Shown: positions 21,259 through 32,185, counted from the first letter of the stretch. The stretch: 64,000 nucleotides of DNA from Volucribacter psittacicida (GCF_004339025.1 NZ_SMFT01000001.1:1-64000); one strand, 5' to 3'. The notes: generated by a model not told the origin, from the letters alone. Numbers and translations are program-made.

Positions 21259-22455
21259 ATGAAAAAGATCACGATTCTTGGTTCCACGGGATCCATTGGG
21301 AAAAGCACGCTTTCTGTCATTGAGCATAATCCTCAACAATATCAAGTTTTTGCCTTGGTGGGTGGAAAGAATGTCAGTTTGATGTTGCAACAATGTTTGC
21401 AATTTAAACCGCACTTTGTTGCGTTAGCTGATGCACAAGCCGCAAAAGCATTACAACAACAATTAGTGGCTTATCAATCTTCTACCAAAGTGTTAAGCGG
21501 TATCTCTGCAATTTGTGAATTAGCGGCACATTCTGATGTGGATCAGGTAATGGCAGCGATTGTGGGGGCAGCAGGTTTATTGCCTACTTTGGCGGCAATA
21601 AAAGCAGGAAAACGGGTATTATTAGCCAATAAAGAAGCCTTGGTGACTTGTGGCGGTTTATTTATGCAGCAAGTCCGTCAGCATAAGGCTGAGTTATTGC
21701 CTGTGGATAGTGAGCATAATGCCATTTTTCAGGCATTACCTTTAGCCGCTCAACAACAAATTGGTTTTTGTCCTTTATCTTCATTAGGGATCAGTAAAAT
21801 TGTTCTTACGGGGTCTGGGGGGCCATTTCGCCATAAACCATTAACCGAATTTGCTGAGATTACTCCTGCACAAGCTGTCGCTCACCCAAATTGGTCAATG
21901 GGCAAGAAAATTTCGGTGGATTCTGCCACGATGATGAATAAGGGATTAGAATATATTGAAGCCCGTTGGTTATTTAATGCTAGCCAAGATGAAATGGAGG
22001 TAATTATTCATCCTCAATCAATTATTCATTCTATGGTGCGTTATCTCGATGGTTCTGTGTTGGCTCAAATGGGTAACCCTGATATGCGTACACCTATTGC
22101 TCATTCAATGGCTTATCCACAACGGATCAAGGCTGGTGTTGCTCCCTTAGATTTTTATCAACTTGATGGCTTGACGTTTATGCCACCAGATTATCAGCGT
22201 TACCCTTGCTTACAATTAGCCATAGAGGCATTTCAAGCAGGACAATATGCCACTACGGCAATCAATGCGGCGAATGAAATTGCAGTGGAGGCATTTTTAG
22301 CGGCGCAAATAAAATTTACGGATATTGCTCGGGTAAATCAATATGTGGTTGAAACAATATCGCCACAGAAGATCGAAGCCGTTGAGCAAGTTATCGAGGT
22401 GGATCATCTTGCCCGTGAAACCGCAAGACAATATATTTTAAGTTTTTCAGGTTAA
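21259..22455 (+). CDS. dxr: 1-deoxy-D-xylulose 5-phosphate reductoisomerase
   Basis: Dxr (IspC) converts DXP to 2-C-methyl-D-erythritol 4-phosphate with NADPH, the committed step of the MEP isoprenoid pathway. The 398-residue product has the NADPH motif [11 protein letters not shown] at the N-terminus. The metal/substrate motif DSEHNAIFQ is near 151, and [18 protein letters not shown] near 225. An internal USS lies at about 21408. It feeds UppS, encoded next. Confidence 0.97.
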   Translation: MKKITILGSTGSIGKSTLSVIEHNPQQYQVFALVGGKNVSLMLQQCLQFKPHFVALADAQAAKALQQQLVAYQSSTKVLSGISAICELAAHSDVDQVMAAIVGAAGLLPTLAAIKAGKRVLLANKEALVTCGGLFMQQVRQHKAELLPVDSEHNAIFQALPLAAQQQIGFCPLSSLGISKIVLTGSGGPFRHKPLTEFAEITPAQAVAHPNWSMGKKISVDSATMMNKGLEYIEARWLFNASQDEMEVIIHPQSIIHSMVRYLDGSVLAQMGNPDMRTPIAHSMAYPQRIKAGVAPLDFYQLDGLTFMPPDYQRYPCLQLAIEAFQAGQYATTAINAANEIAVEAFLAAQIKFTDIARVNQYVVETISPQKIEAVEQVIEVDHLARETARQYILSFSG

Positions 22456-22532
22456 GTGCTTATGTTATATTGTGCCGAAAATTGAATGATACGATGATAT
22501 ATGATTGGTTATTAACAAATAATGAGTACTCA

Positions 22533-23252
22533 ATGACACAATTAGATCCTCAAAATATTCCTCAACATGTTGCCATTATTATGGACGGTAATGGACGTTG
22601 GGCGAAACAAAAAGGGAAAATGCGTATTTTTGGTCATAAAAATGCGGTAAATGCGGTACGCCAATCCGTAGGCTATGCGCTAAAAATGGGGATTAAACAC
22701 CTTACCCTATATGCTTTTAGTCAGGAAAATTGGGGACGACCAGAAACAGAAGTCAACTCTTTAATGAGCTTATTTATGCAAGCCTTAGATCTTGAGGTGG
22801 GAAAATTGCATAAAAATAATATTTGCCTAAAAATTTTAGGCGATGTTTCCCAATTTAGTGAAAATTTACAGGAAAAAATTTATAAAGCTGAAAAATTAAC
22901 ACAAAATAACACCGCACTTACCTTAAACATTGCGGCAAATTATAGTGGTTGTTGGGATATTGTTCAGGCGGCTAAACAGCTTGCGCTGCAAGTACAGCAA
23001 GGACAGTTAGAACTCTCGCAAATTGACCAAGCGCATTTTCAACAAGCGTTAATCACGGGTGAGCAACCTCCTGTGGATCTTTTGATTCGTACTAGTGGCG
23101 AACAACGTATTAGTAATTTTTTGTTATGGCAAATTGCCTATGCAGAATTTTATTTTACCGATGTACTTTGGCCTGATTTTGATCAGCATATTTTTGAACA
23201 AGCATTAATCAGTTATCAACAGCGTCATCGCCGTTTTGGTGGTTGTGAATAA
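22533..23252 (+). CDS. uppS: Undecaprenyl diphosphate synthase
   Basis: UppS is a cis-prenyltransferase making the C55 lipid carrier used for peptidoglycan and O-antigen assembly. I chose the ATG at 22533 (239 residues), because the catalytic DGNGRW then sits at residues 18-23 as in homologues. Longer in-frame starts (TTG 22470, ATG 22494) lack support. The pyrophosphate-binding RTSGEQRISNFLLWQ segment near 189 and the C-terminal family motif are intact. A USS occurs near 22912. Confidence 0.95.
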   Translation: MTQLDPQNIPQHVAIIMDGNGRWAKQKGKMRIFGHKNAVNAVRQSVGYALKMGIKHLTLYAFSQENWGRPETEVNSLMSLFMQALDLEVGKLHKNNICLKILGDVSQFSENLQEKIYKAEKLTQNNTALTLNIAANYSGCWDIVQAAKQLALQVQQGQLELSQIDQAHFQQALITGEQPPVDLLIRTSGEQRISNFLLWQIAYAEFYFTDVLWPDFDQHIFEQALISYQQRHRRFGGCE

Positions 23253-23274
23253 CTTATAATGAGGAGATAGGGTT

Positions 23275-24135
23275 TTGCTAAAACAACGAATTTTATCGGC
23301 AATCGTGCTTATTCTGGCTGTATTTGCCGTATTATTTTATTTTCCACCTTTCTATTTTGCTTTAGCCTTAGGGGCGGTGATTGTCTTAGCCATTTGGGAA
23401 TGGACACAATTTCCCCAATTAAAATCCACTTTATTACGTGGGTTAATTACCGTAATAAGTGCCGCACTTTTATTTCTCTGGCTGTATAGTGGTCTCAATG
23501 AGTTAGTCATAGGACGTGTATTTTTACAATCTAGCGAATTTTTATTATTGATTTCCGTTATTTGGTGGCTTGTTGCTATTAGCTTAATCGCCCTTTATCC
23601 TAGCAGTATTGCCCGTTGGGGACGTAATATTGTGGCACAAATTCTCTTTGCTTTTGTAACTTTAATTCCCTTTTTTGTTGGCGTGTTAAGTTTACGTTTA
23701 AGCCAATATACCTTAGATCCTTATCATGGTGTCGTACTTCTGTTATATGTCTTTGTTCTCGTTTGGGCGGCGGATTCAGGTGCCTATTTCGCAGGGCGTC
23801 AATTTGGTAAACATAAACTTGCCCCTAAAGTTTCTCCCGGAAAAACTTGGCAAGGGGTGTTAGGAGGATTAGTAACAGCAGCAATTTTTGCTTGGTTATT
23901 TTTGCAATTTACCCAAATTAATGGCGCTATTCCACTGAGTGAATTTATCTTATTATCTGTCGCAACGGTCGCCATTTCTATTGTGGGAGATTTGACCGAA
24001 AGTATGTTCAAGCGTGAAGCAGGAATTAAAGACAGTAGCCAGTTAATTCCTGGGCATGGTGGTATCCTCGACCGCATTGATAGTTTAACGGCAGCAGTGC
24101 CATTCTTCAGCTATTTTTACTTTTTTGTGTTATAG
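23275..24135 (+). CDS. cdsA: Phosphatidate cytidylyltransferase
   Basis: CdsA makes CDP-diacylglycerol from phosphatidate and CTP, the entry to all phospholipids, in the inner membrane. The start is TTG at 23275, eight bases after GAGGAG. The 286-residue protein has about eight transmembrane helices. The C-terminal signature KREAGIKDSSQLIPGHGGIL contains the catalytic metal-binding region and runs into DRIDS. Directly followed by rseP at 11 bases, as in E. coli. Confidence 0.96.
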   Translation: MLKQRILSAIVLILAVFAVLFYFPPFYFALALGAVIVLAIWEWTQFPQLKSTLLRGLITVISAALLFLWLYSGLNELVIGRVFLQSSEFLLLISVIWWLVAISLIALYPSSIARWGRNIVAQILFAFVTLIPFFVGVLSLRLSQYTLDPYHGVVLLLYVFVLVWAADSGAYFAGRQFGKHKLAPKVSPGKTWQGVLGGLVTAAIFAWLFLQFTQINGAIPLSEFILLSVATVAISIVGDLTESMFKREAGIKDSSQLIPGHGGILDRIDSLTAAVPFFSYFYFFVL

Positions 24136-24146
24136 GATAATCCGTT

Positions 24147-25481
24147 ATGTCATTTTTATGGTCTTTAGGTGCTTTTATTATTGTTATCGCCGTTTTGGTT
24201 GCGGTACATGAATATGGACACTTTTGGGCGGCACGAAAGTGCGGTATAAAAGTTCATCGTTTTTCTATTGGTTTTGGCAAAGTGATTTGGTCTCGTAGAG
24301 ATAAACAAGGGACAGAATTTGCCATTTCTCTTATCCCCCTTGGTGGTTATGTAAAAATGCTTGATGAACGCAATGAAACTGTGCCAGAACAATTAAAATC
24401 TCAAGCCTTTAATCAGAAAAGCGTGGCACAGCGTGCCTTTGTTATTGCAGCAGGCCCCTTGGCGAATTTTTTGTTTGCGATTTTTGCCTACTGGGTAATC
24501 TATTTAATTGGAATTCCTACAGTAAAGCCAGTGATAGAACAGGTTCAAGCACAATCTTTGGCTGCTCAAGCAGATATCCGACCAGATAATCAAATTATGG
24601 CGATTGATGGCAGCAAAACGCCAGACTGGGAAACTGTAAATATGTTGCTTGCTACCAAAATGGGAAGCCAACAAGTGGCTATCTTATTGAAAGATATACA
24701 AACAGGCATTGAAACACAAAAAACAATAAATTTATCACATTGGCGTTTTGATCCCGACAAAGAAAGTGCATTTTCTGCCTTAGGCATTGAGCCTATGCGA
24801 ACTAAAGTGAGTATGACCTTGTCTAATGTGGTTGCGGATTCACCGGCTGAGCGAGCAGGGTTAATGGCGGGTGATAAGATTATTGCTGTAGGACAGCAAC
24901 AGGTAGATTGGCAACAATTTGTGCAAATGATACAGGATTCAAATGGTCAGCCTTTAGAGATAACCTTTGAGCGTGATAGTGAAATTTACCACAGAGAAAT
25001 TTTACCAGAGAAAAATGAACAGCGTTGGTTTGTTGGTTTAGCACCAACTCTTGACCCGATTTCTGATGAGTATCGTACTGAATTAAAATATGGTATGCTT
25101 GAGTCTTTGCAAAAAGGCATAGAAAAAACGCTCCAATTATGTTGGATTACTATAAAAGTGATTGGTAAATTATTCACAGGTGATTTATCCTTAAATAATT
25201 TAAGTGGCCCAATTTCTATTGCTAAAGGTGCTGGCGTGTCGTCAGAAATAGGATTTGTTTATTATTTAAGTTTTATGGCACTCATTAGTGTGAATCTAGG
25301 CATTATGAACCTATTTCCATTGCCTGTTTTAGATGGTGGACATTTAGTGTTTCTCGCCGCAGAAGCCATACGCGGTAAGCCATTATCCGCCCGTGTGCAA
25401 GAAATCAGTTATCGAATAGGCGCAACTTTATTGCTAATGTTAACATTTTTTGCATTATTTAATGATTTTTTACGCTTGTAG
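24147..25481 (+). CDS. rseP: Site-2 intramembrane zinc protease RseP
   Basis: RseP cleaves the anti-sigma factor RseA inside the membrane during the sigma-E envelope stress response and removes remnant signal peptides. The 444-residue product has the zinc motif HEYGH at 21-25 in the first helix. Two PDZ regions cover about 120-310. The third zinc ligand lies in LPVLDGGH near 395, within one of the C-terminal helices. A USS occurs near 24237. It sits between cdsA and bamA, the conserved envelope cluster. Confidence 0.96.
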   Translation: MSFLWSLGAFIIVIAVLVAVHEYGHFWAARKCGIKVHRFSIGFGKVIWSRRDKQGTEFAISLIPLGGYVKMLDERNETVPEQLKSQAFNQKSVAQRAFVIAAGPLANFLFAIFAYWVIYLIGIPTVKPVIEQVQAQSLAAQADIRPDNQIMAIDGSKTPDWETVNMLLATKMGSQQVAILLKDIQTGIETQKTINLSHWRFDPDKESAFSALGIEPMRTKVSMTLSNVVADSPAERAGLMAGDKIIAVGQQQVDWQQFVQMIQDSNGQPLEITFERDSEIYHREILPEKNEQRWFVGLAPTLDPISDEYRTELKYGMLESLQKGIEKTLQLCWITIKVIGKLFTGDLSLNNLSGPISIAKGAGVSSEIGFVYYLSFMALISVNLGIMNLFPLPVLDGGHLVFLAAEAIRGKPLSARVQEISYRIGATLLLMLTFFALFNDFLRL

Positions 25482-25527
25482 TTTCTTCTACAAACCATTT
25501 ATTTGATTACACAGGATCATTGTTACG

Positions 25528-27966
25528 ATGAAAAAACTTCTTATTACTAGCTTACTATTTGGCGCAACAGGATCGGCTCTTGCCGCACCTTTTGTGGTAC
25601 AAGATATTCGCGTAGAAGGCGTACAACCGAGTACAGAACGCAACATTATTGCAAGTTTACCTGTTCGGGTTGGGCAACGAGCAACAGATAATGATATTGC
25701 TAATGTGGTTCGTTCCATGTTTTTGCAAAATGCTTACGAAGATGTACGTGCTTCTCGTGATGGTAATACCTTAGTGATTTCCGTTGTGGAACGCCCTGTT
25801 ATCGCGGATATTGTGATTGAAGGTAATAAGGCTGTCCCTACAGAGGCATTAAAACAAAATTTAGAAGCCAATGGTATTGCGACAGGCGAAGTGTTAAATA
25901 ATGAAAAACTCAAGGCTTTTAGCCAGAGTTTAGAAGAACATTATCGTAGCGTAGGACGTTATGATGCGAAAGTTGAAACAGTGATTAATCGTTTACCTAA
26001 TAATCGTGCCGAGGTAAAACTGGTTATCAAAGAAAATGATATGGCGATTTTAAAACAAATCACTTTCCATGGTAATGAGCATTTTAGTGATAGTAAGTTA
26101 TTAGAACAAATTGAGTTACAACCCGATTCTTGGTGGAAGTTATGGGGAAATAAGTTTGAACAACAAAAATTTGAACTTGATCTTGAAACCTTGCGTAATT
26201 TCTATCTCAATCAGGGCTATGCAAAATTTCAAATTACGAATACAAATGTGCAAATTAATCCTTCAGAAGTCATTGACGGCAAAGAAAAAGATACCACTGT
26301 TGAAGTTACTATTGATATGAATGAAGGAGCTCAATATCGTGTTAGTGGAGCGCGTATTGTCGGAGATACCGCTGGAATGAGTACGGAATTATTACCCGCT
26401 TTACAACATATTGAAGTAGGCGAAATTTTCCGTGGTTCAAATATTAATACCGTAGAAGAAGCCATTAAAGCCAAATTAGGTGAACGTGGTTATGCCACGG
26501 CAACCATTAATTTACACCCAGAATTTGATGATAACAGTCATACCGTTGCTTTAACCTTTGTGGTTGATGCAGGACGAAGCTATTCCGTACGTCGTATTCG
26601 CTTTGAAGGTAATGATGTGAGTGCGGATTCTACTTTGCGCCAAGAAATGCGCCAACAAGAGGGAACTTGGCTTTCAGCGAGCTTACTTGAGCTAGGCAAA
26701 GTGCGGTTAGAACGCACAGGATTTTTTGAAACCGTTGATTATAAAACCGTTCCCGTAGAAGGCACTGATGATCAACTTGATGTGATTTATAAAGTCAAAG
26801 AACGTAATACGGGAAGTATTAACTTTGGTATTGGTTATGGTACAGAAAGTGGTTTAAGTTATCAGGCAAGTATTAAGCAGGATAATTTCTTAGGTATGGG
26901 GTCTTCCATTAGCTTATCAGGTTCACGTAACGATTATGGAACAAGTGTGAGCTTAGGCTATAATGAGCCTTATTTTACCAAAGATGGGGTTAGCTTAGGC
27001 GGGAATATTTTCTATGAAACCTATGATAACTCAAATAACGATAGTATTGCGTCTTATGCAAGAACCACTTACGGTATTAATGGTACCTTAGGTTTTCCAG
27101 TTAATGAAAATAATGCTTTTTATATTGGTGCAGGCTACACCTATAATAAGTTAAAAAATGTTTTCCCAGAATATAACCGCTCTTTATATTTGCAATCCAT
27201 GAACTTTGATGATTGGAAATTTAAAGCCAGCGATTTTGATGTCTCCTTTGGTTGGAATTATAACAGTTTAAATCGTGGTTATTTCCCAACATCTGGGATT
27301 AAAGCTACATTAGGTGGACGGGTTACCGCACCGGGCTCTGATAATAAATACTATAAATTAAACTTTGATGCCACAGGTTTTTATCCACTAAATCGTGATC
27401 ATACTTGGGTATTATCAGGAAAAATAGGGGCAAATTATGCCGATGGCTTTGGCGGTAAACGTTTACCATTCTATCAATATTATACCGCTGGTGGATTAGG
27501 TTCCTTGCGTGGTTTTGCATACGGTGGGGTAGGGCCTCAAGCCATTTATATGTCGCAATCAAATGCCTCTAATTCAAGTTGTCAAAGCGTAACGGCAGCC
27601 GCAACTTGTTATGATTATATTAACGGCGATGTGGTTGGCGGTAATGCCATGGCAACCGCCAGTGTGGAATTAATTTTCCCAACCCCATTTGTGGCAGATA
27701 AAAACCAACGTTCAGTAAGAACCTCTGTCTTTGTTGATGCAGCAAGTGTGTGGAATACTCATTGGAAAAAAGATAAAGAGGGACTTAGTGCTAGTGTTAC
27801 TACCGTTGACTATGGTGATCCTACCAGAGTACGAGCTTCCGCTGGGGTAGCATTACAATGGCAATCGCCGATTGGGCCTTTGGTGTTCTCTTACGCAAAA
27901 CCGATTAAAAAATATGATGGTGACGAAATTGAACAATTCCAGTTTAGTATCGGTGGCACCTTCTAA
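25528..27966 (+). CDS. bamA: Outer membrane protein assembly factor BamA
   Basis: BamA is the essential core of the BAM complex, which folds and inserts beta-barrel proteins into the outer membrane. The 812-residue product has a signal peptide of about 20 residues ending at ALAA. Five periplasmic POTRA repeats span about 21-425, and a 16-strand barrel continues to the C-terminal aromatic residue (QFSIGGTF). The barrel contains the conserved GLGSLRGF (an RGF motif, loop 6), required for function. An internal USS lies near 26699. Confidence 0.97.
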   Translation: MKKLLITSLLFGATGSALAAPFVVQDIRVEGVQPSTERNIIASLPVRVGQRATDNDIANVVRSMFLQNAYEDVRASRDGNTLVISVVERPVIADIVIEGNKAVPTEALKQNLEANGIATGEVLNNEKLKAFSQSLEEHYRSVGRYDAKVETVINRLPNNRAEVKLVIKENDMAILKQITFHGNEHFSDSKLLEQIELQPDSWWKLWGNKFEQQKFELDLETLRNFYLNQGYAKFQITNTNVQINPSEVIDGKEKDTTVEVTIDMNEGAQYRVSGARIVGDTAGMSTELLPALQHIEVGEIFRGSNINTVEEAIKAKLGERGYATATINLHPEFDDNSHTVALTFVVDAGRSYSVRRIRFEGNDVSADSTLRQEMRQQEGTWLSASLLELGKVRLERTGFFETVDYKTVPVEGTDDQLDVIYKVKERNTGSINFGIGYGTESGLSYQASIKQDNFLGMGSSISLSGSRNDYGTSVSLGYNEPYFTKDGVSLGGNIFYETYDNSNNDSIASYARTTYGINGTLGFPVNENNAFYIGAGYTYNKLKNVFPEYNRSLYLQSMNFDDWKFKASDFDVSFGWNYNSLNRGYFPTSGIKATLGGRVTAPGSDNKYYKLNFDATGFYPLNRDHTWVLSGKIGANYADGFGGKRLPFYQYYTAGGLGSLRGFAYGGVGPQAIYMSQSNASNSSCQSVTAAATCYDYINGDVVGGNAMATASVELIFPTPFVADKNQRSVRTSVFVDAASVWNTHWKKDKEGLSASVTTVDYGDPTRVRASAGVALQWQSPIGPLVFSYAKPIKKYDGDEIEQFQFSIGGTF

Positions 27967-27977
27967 TTAAAAAACCT

Positions 27978-28017
27978 TTACCATAGGATTTATGTTTAAA
28001 ATGAGATCCTATGGTAA
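27978..28017 (+). other. 12-base inverted repeat between bamA and skp
   Basis: TTACCATAGGAT (27978-27989) and ATCCTATGGTAA (28006-28017) are exact complements separated by 16 bases. There is no strong T-run after it, so it is a poor terminator. It could be a processing site, attenuator or protein-binding site. Confidence 0.6.
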
Positions 28018-28056
28018 GTTATTATTTACTCAATCATCAAAATTAAGGAAAATCTT

Positions 28057-28638
28057 ATGAAAAAAGTTTTAAAAGTGACCGCACTTTCTTTAGCGTTAGC
28101 ATTCACTTCAGGTTTAGCAAATGCCGCTGAAAATATTGCTTTTATTAATGCTGGCTACCTTTTCCAAAATCACCCAGATCGTAAAGCAACAGAAGAAAAA
28201 TTAGATGCGGAATTTAAACCTCAGGTAGAAAAATTAGAGGCTAGCAAAAAAGCCATTGAAGAGAAAATTCAGGCAGAAAGAAAGAAAATCGATGACCAAG
28301 TGGCGAAGTTAGAAAAAGATGCTAAAGATCCAAAACAGCGTCCTTCAGAGTTACAAAAACGTCAAGAAGATCTGTATAAACAACAAGCGGCAGCGGAAGA
28401 AGCTATTAATAAATTAGTGGCTGAGCATGACAAACAAGCTCAAGAATTCCAAGTGGCTTATGATAAACGTCAAGCGGAAGAAAGAACAAAACTATTAGAA
28501 AGTATTCAACAAGCTACCGATAAAGTGGCAAAAGATAAAAAATATACCTTAGTGTTAGATGCAAATTCTGTGGTATATGGCGATGGAAAAGATATTACGG
28601 AAGAGGTTTTAAAAGCAATTCCAGCACAGGCTAAATAA
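28057..28638 (+). CDS. skp: Periplasmic chaperone Skp (OmpH)
   Basis: Skp is a trimeric jellyfish-shaped chaperone that keeps outer-membrane proteins unfolded on their way to BAM. The 193-residue product has a signal peptide of about 23 residues (cleavage after LANA). It is followed by a highly charged Lys/Glu/Gln-rich coiled-coil region (about 45-150), the tentacles of the trimer. It is somewhat longer than E. coli Skp. A USS lies within the signal-peptide codons near 28078. Its stop overlaps the lpxD start. Confidence 0.95.
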   Translation: MKKVLKVTALSLALAFTSGLANAAENIAFINAGYLFQNHPDRKATEEKLDAEFKPQVEKLEASKKAIEEKIQAERKKIDDQVAKLEKDAKDPKQRPSELQKRQEDLYKQQAAAEEAINKLVAEHDKQAQEFQVAYDKRQAEERTKLLESIQQATDKVAKDKKYTLVLDANSVVYGDGKDITEEVLKAIPAQAK

Positions 28639-29657
28639 TGGCATATCAACTACAACAATTAGCAGAACAAATCGGTGCTACCCTTAGGGGTAACGCCGAT
28701 ATTTTGATTGAGAGCATTGCCCCTTTAGAGCAGGCGAACAATAAGCAAATTACGTTTATTTCCAATCCTAAATTTCGTGAACAATTATCGCATTGCCAAG
28801 CAGGTGCCATTATTGTAACAGAACAAGATGTTAGCTATTGCTCAGCACAAAGTAACCTCTTAATTGTTAAAGATCCTTATGTTGCTTATGCGTTACTGGC
28901 ACAATATATGGATAGCACACCAAAAGCTGCCCAAGGTATTGCGGAAAGTGCGGTAATTTCAGCCACTGCAAAATTAGGTCACAATGTGTCTATCGGGGCT
29001 AATAGCGTCATTGAAGATGGGGTTGAGCTTGGTGATAATGTGGTAATTGGTGCAAATTGCTTTATTGGTAAACAAGCCAAAATTGGTGCCAACACCCAAC
29101 TATGGGCAAATGTGAGTATTTATCATCAAGTGCAAATTGGCGAGCATTGTTTAATTCAAGCGGGGGCAGTTATTGGCAGCGATGGATTTGGCTATGCCAA
29201 TGAACGTGGACGTTGGATTAAAATTCCACAAACAGGAACTGTCATCATTGGTAATAATGTGGAAATAGGGGCTTGTACCTGTATCGACCGTGGTGCGTTA
29301 GATGCTACTGTGATTGAAGATAATGTGATTATTGATAACCTCTGTCAAATTGCCCACAATGTGCATATTGGTACAGGCACAGCGGTGGCTGGTGGTGTCA
29401 TTATGGCAGGAAGCCTAAAAGTTGGGCGTTATTGCCTTATCGGTGGTGCTAGTGTTATCAATGGGCATATGGAAATTTGTGATCAAGTTACCATTACAGG
29501 TATGGGAATGGTAATGCGTCCTATCACTGAGCCGGGTGTCTATTCTTCGGGGATCCCTTTACAAACAAATAAAGAATGGCGTAAAACCGCTGCTTTAACT
29601 TTAAATATTGATAATATGAATAAACGCTTGAAAGCATTAGAGCGTCAAAATAACTAA
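28638..29657 (+). CDS. lpxD: UDP-3-O-acylglucosamine N-acyltransferase LpxD
   Basis: LpxD adds the second, N-linked hydroxyacyl chain in lipid A synthesis. The 339-residue product has an N-terminal uridine-binding domain (about 1-100). A left-handed parallel beta helix follows, built from hexapeptide repeats such as [10 protein letters not shown] and [10 protein letters not shown]. The catalytic histidine is in the [10 protein letters not shown] segment near 236-245. Its ATG overlaps the skp stop (TAATG), so translation is coupled. Confidence 0.97.
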   Translation: MAYQLQQLAEQIGATLRGNADILIESIAPLEQANNKQITFISNPKFREQLSHCQAGAIIVTEQDVSYCSAQSNLLIVKDPYVAYALLAQYMDSTPKAAQGIAESAVISATAKLGHNVSIGANSVIEDGVELGDNVVIGANCFIGKQAKIGANTQLWANVSIYHQVQIGEHCLIQAGAVIGSDGFGYANERGRWIKIPQTGTVIIGNNVEIGACTCIDRGALDATVIEDNVIIDNLCQIAHNVHIGTGTAVAGGVIMAGSLKVGRYCLIGGASVINGHMEICDQVTITGMGMVMRPITEPGVYSSGIPLQTNKEWRKTAALTLNIDNMNKRLKALERQNN

Positions 29658-29680
29658 TAACTTAGCGAGCAAGGATTAAA

Positions 29681-30133
29681 ATGACAACTGAACAAAGCAC
29701 AGCAAGAATTGTTGATATTAATGAAATTATGCAATTATTGCCACATCGTTACCCTTTTCTTTTAGTTGATCGAGTGGTTAATTTTGAGGAAGGAAAATGG
29801 TTAAAAGCCATTAAAAATGTGAGCGTAAATGAACCTTGTTTTACGGGGCATTTTCCTCATAAACCGATTTTTCCTGGGGTATTGATTTTAGAATCCTTAG
29901 CACAAGCAATGGGAATTTTGGCGTTTAAAACTCATAATCTTAACGATGAAGAACTTTTCTATTTTGCAGGTATTGATGAAGTGCGTTTTAAACAACCTGT
30001 GGTACCGGGCGATCAAATGCAACTCTATGTGGAAGTGATCAAAGAACGTCGTGGGGTAACTCGCTTTAAAGGCATTGCTACCGTTGATGGCGAACTAGCT
30101 TGTGAAGCGGTGCTTATGTGTGCACGTCGTTAA
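29681..30133 (+). CDS. fabZ: 3-hydroxyacyl-ACP dehydratase FabZ
   Basis: FabZ dehydrates 3-hydroxyacyl-ACP in fatty acid elongation and competes with LpxA/LpxD for the same substrate. The 150-residue hot-dog-fold protein has [13 protein letters not shown] near 20. The catalytic His is in [11 protein letters not shown] near 56, and the catalytic Glu in ILESLAQ near 70. It lies between lpxD and lpxA, as is standard. Confidence 0.97.
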   Translation: MTTEQSTARIVDINEIMQLLPHRYPFLLVDRVVNFEEGKWLKAIKNVSVNEPCFTGHFPHKPIFPGVLILESLAQAMGILAFKTHNLNDEELFYFAGIDEVRFKQPVVPGDQMQLYVEVIKERRGVTRFKGIATVDGELACEAVLMCARR

Positions 30134-30154
30134 TCTTTACGATGGGAGAAAATT

Positions 30155-30943
30155 ATGATTCATCAAAGTGCAAAAATTCACCCAACTGCAATCGTAGAAC
30201 AAGGGGCGAAAATTGCTGAAAATGTGGTTATTGGGCCTTTTTGTGTCATCGGTAAAGAGGTTGAAATTGGCAAAGGAACGGTTCTACATTCTCACGTGGT
30301 GGTAAATGGTATTACCAAAATTGGCGAACAAAACCAAATTTTCCAGTTTGCGAGTATTGGAGAAGTGAATCAAGATCTCAAATACCAAGGTGAACCCACA
30401 AAAACCTTTATTGGTAACCGCAATCGTATTCGTGAAAGTGTAACTATTCATCGTGGTACGGTACAAGGCGGTGGCGTAACCCGTATTGGTGATGATAACC
30501 TCTTTATGATTAACGCCCATATCGCCCATGATTGCCAAATTAAAAATCGCTGTATTCTTGCCAATAATGCAACCTTAGCGGGGCATGTAGAATTAGACGA
30601 TTTTGTGATTGTTGGTGGAATGTCTGCCATTCATCAATTTGTCATTGTGGGGGCGCATGTTATGCTTGGTGGTGGCTCCATGGTAAGTCAAGATGTACCA
30701 CCTTATGTAATGGCACAAGGAAACCATGCACAACCTTTTGGCGTCAATATTGAAGGCTTAAAACGACGTGGTTTTGATAAGCCAACGCTCCATTCCATTC
30801 GTAATGTCTATAAACTCATTTATCGTAGTGGTAAAACCCTTGACGAAGTGATGCCAGAGATTGAACAAATTGCCGAAAAAGATTCCGCAATCAGCTTCTT
30901 TATTGAGTTCTTCAAGCGTTCAACTCGTGGTATTATTCGCTAA
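30155..30943 (+). CDS. lpxA: UDP-N-acetylglucosamine acyltransferase LpxA
   Basis: LpxA performs the first step of lipid A synthesis, transferring 3-hydroxyacyl from ACP to UDP-GlcNAc. The 262-residue product matches the family length. It is dominated by hexapeptide-repeat beta-helix sequence ([13 protein letters not shown] onward), with the catalytic His in the [10 protein letters not shown] segment near 123-126. A C-terminal helical domain follows (about 195-262). A hairpin separates it from lpxB. Confidence 0.97.
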   Translation: MIHQSAKIHPTAIVEQGAKIAENVVIGPFCVIGKEVEIGKGTVLHSHVVVNGITKIGEQNQIFQFASIGEVNQDLKYQGEPTKTFIGNRNRIRESVTIHRGTVQGGGVTRIGDDNLFMINAHIAHDCQIKNRCILANNATLAGHVELDDFVIVGGMSAIHQFVIVGAHVMLGGGSMVSQDVPPYVMAQGNHAQPFGVNIEGLKRRGFDKPTLHSIRNVYKLIYRSGKTLDEVMPEIEQIAEKDSAISFFIEFFKRSTRGIIR

Positions 30944-30962
30944 ATAAAGCAAATGATTTCTC

Positions 30963-30991
30963 GACCGTACTCAAAGTGCGGTCATTTTTTT
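30963..30991 (+). terminator. USS-containing terminator-like hairpin between lpxA and lpxB
   Basis: GACCGTACT (30963-30971) pairs with AGTGCGGTC (30975-30983), including one T-G pair, with a three-base loop. It is followed by ATTTTTTT. It carries one intact USS. It lies only 16 bases before the lpxB start, so it may attenuate transcription within the lipid A operon. Confidence 0.65.
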
Positions 30992-31006
30992 AAGTGTTTT
31001 TTATCT

Positions 31007-32185
31007 ATGGAAAAAAATAAAGATTACCCGCTTATTGGTCTTGTCGCTGGCGAAATTTCTGGTGATATTCTTGGCGCAGGGCTTATTCGAGCCTTAAAAA
31101 TCATTTATCCTAATGCACGTTTTATTGGTATTGCTGGGCCTAGAATGCAGGCGGAAGGCTGCCAAAGTTTAGTAGAAATGGAAGACATTGCCGTTATGGG
31201 ATTAAGTGAAGTGGTTAAGCATTTACCGCGTTTACTTAAAATCCGCCGTTTTATCATTCAACAAATGTTACAACAACGCCCCGATGTGTTTATTGGGATT
31301 GATGCGCCTGATTTCAATTTAACAGTAGAATTAAAGCTAAAGCAACAAGGGATAAAAACCCTTCATTATGTTAGCCCCTCTGTGTGGGCATGGCGACAAA
31401 AACGAATTCATAAAATTGCCCAAGCTACCCATCAAGTGTTAGCCTTATTGCCTTTTGAAAAAGCCTTTTATGATAAATTTGACGTACCTTGTCGCTTTAT
31501 TGGGCATACAATGGCGGATAGCATTGCCTTAAAACCTTCACGAGATGAGGCTTGTGAATTATTGCAATTAGACCCACAACAACGCTATATGGCAATTTTA
31601 CCGGGCAGCCGCCGTACAGAACTTGAATTTTTAAGCGAGCCTTTTCTCCAGACCGCACAAAAATTAAAGCAACAATTTCCTGACTTACAATTTTTAGTAC
31701 CTTTTACTAGCCCAGCTCGCCGCCAACAATTTGAACAAATAAAAGCCAAAGTTGCCCCTGAATTAGATCTTATTTTACTCAACGGCTATGCACGCCAAGC
31801 AATGATTATTGCCCAAGCCACTTTATTAGCCTCAGGCACAGCGGCGTTGGAAGCGATGCTATGTAAATCGCCTATGGTGGTTGCTTATCGTATGAAAGCA
31901 ACTACCTATCAGCTTGCTAAACGCTTAGTCAAAACGCCATATATTTCTCTACCGAATTTACTTGCTAATGAAATGCTTGTCCCCGAGCTGATCCAACAAG
32001 ATTGTACGCCAGATAACTTAGCACAACAGCTCGGCGAGTTATTCGCAGACAATGAACAAGCTCAACAAAAGCGAAACCAATTAATCCAACGTTTTACCGA
32101 TTTGCATCAATTCATCCAGCGTGATGCGGATAAACAAGCGGCTGAAGCAGTGCAACAAATATTGGAACAAGAAAATGACCGTTGA
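31007..32185 (+). CDS. lpxB: Lipid A disaccharide synthase
   Basis: LpxB condenses UDP-2,3-diacylglucosamine with lipid X to form the lipid A disaccharide at the inner membrane. It is a GT19 glycosyltransferase. I chose the ATG at 31007 (392 residues), because the protein then begins just before [18 protein letters not shown], collinear with homologues. A start at 30953 would translate through the hairpin. [14 protein letters not shown] near 116 and PGSRRTEL near 196 are family hallmarks. No clear Shine-Dalgarno is visible. Confidence 0.95.
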   Translation: MEKNKDYPLIGLVAGEISGDILGAGLIRALKIIYPNARFIGIAGPRMQAEGCQSLVEMEDIAVMGLSEVVKHLPRLLKIRRFIIQQMLQQRPDVFIGIDAPDFNLTVELKLKQQGIKTLHYVSPSVWAWRQKRIHKIAQATHQVLALLPFEKAFYDKFDVPCRFIGHTMADSIALKPSRDEACELLQLDPQQRYMAILPGSRRTELEFLSEPFLQTAQKLKQQFPDLQFLVPFTSPARRQQFEQIKAKVAPELDLILLNGYARQAMIIAQATLLASGTAALEAMLCKSPMVVAYRMKATTYQLAKRLVKTPYISLPNLLANEMLVPELIQQDCTPDNLAQQLGELFADNEQAQQKRNQLIQRFTDLHQFIQRDADKQAAEAVQQILEQENDR

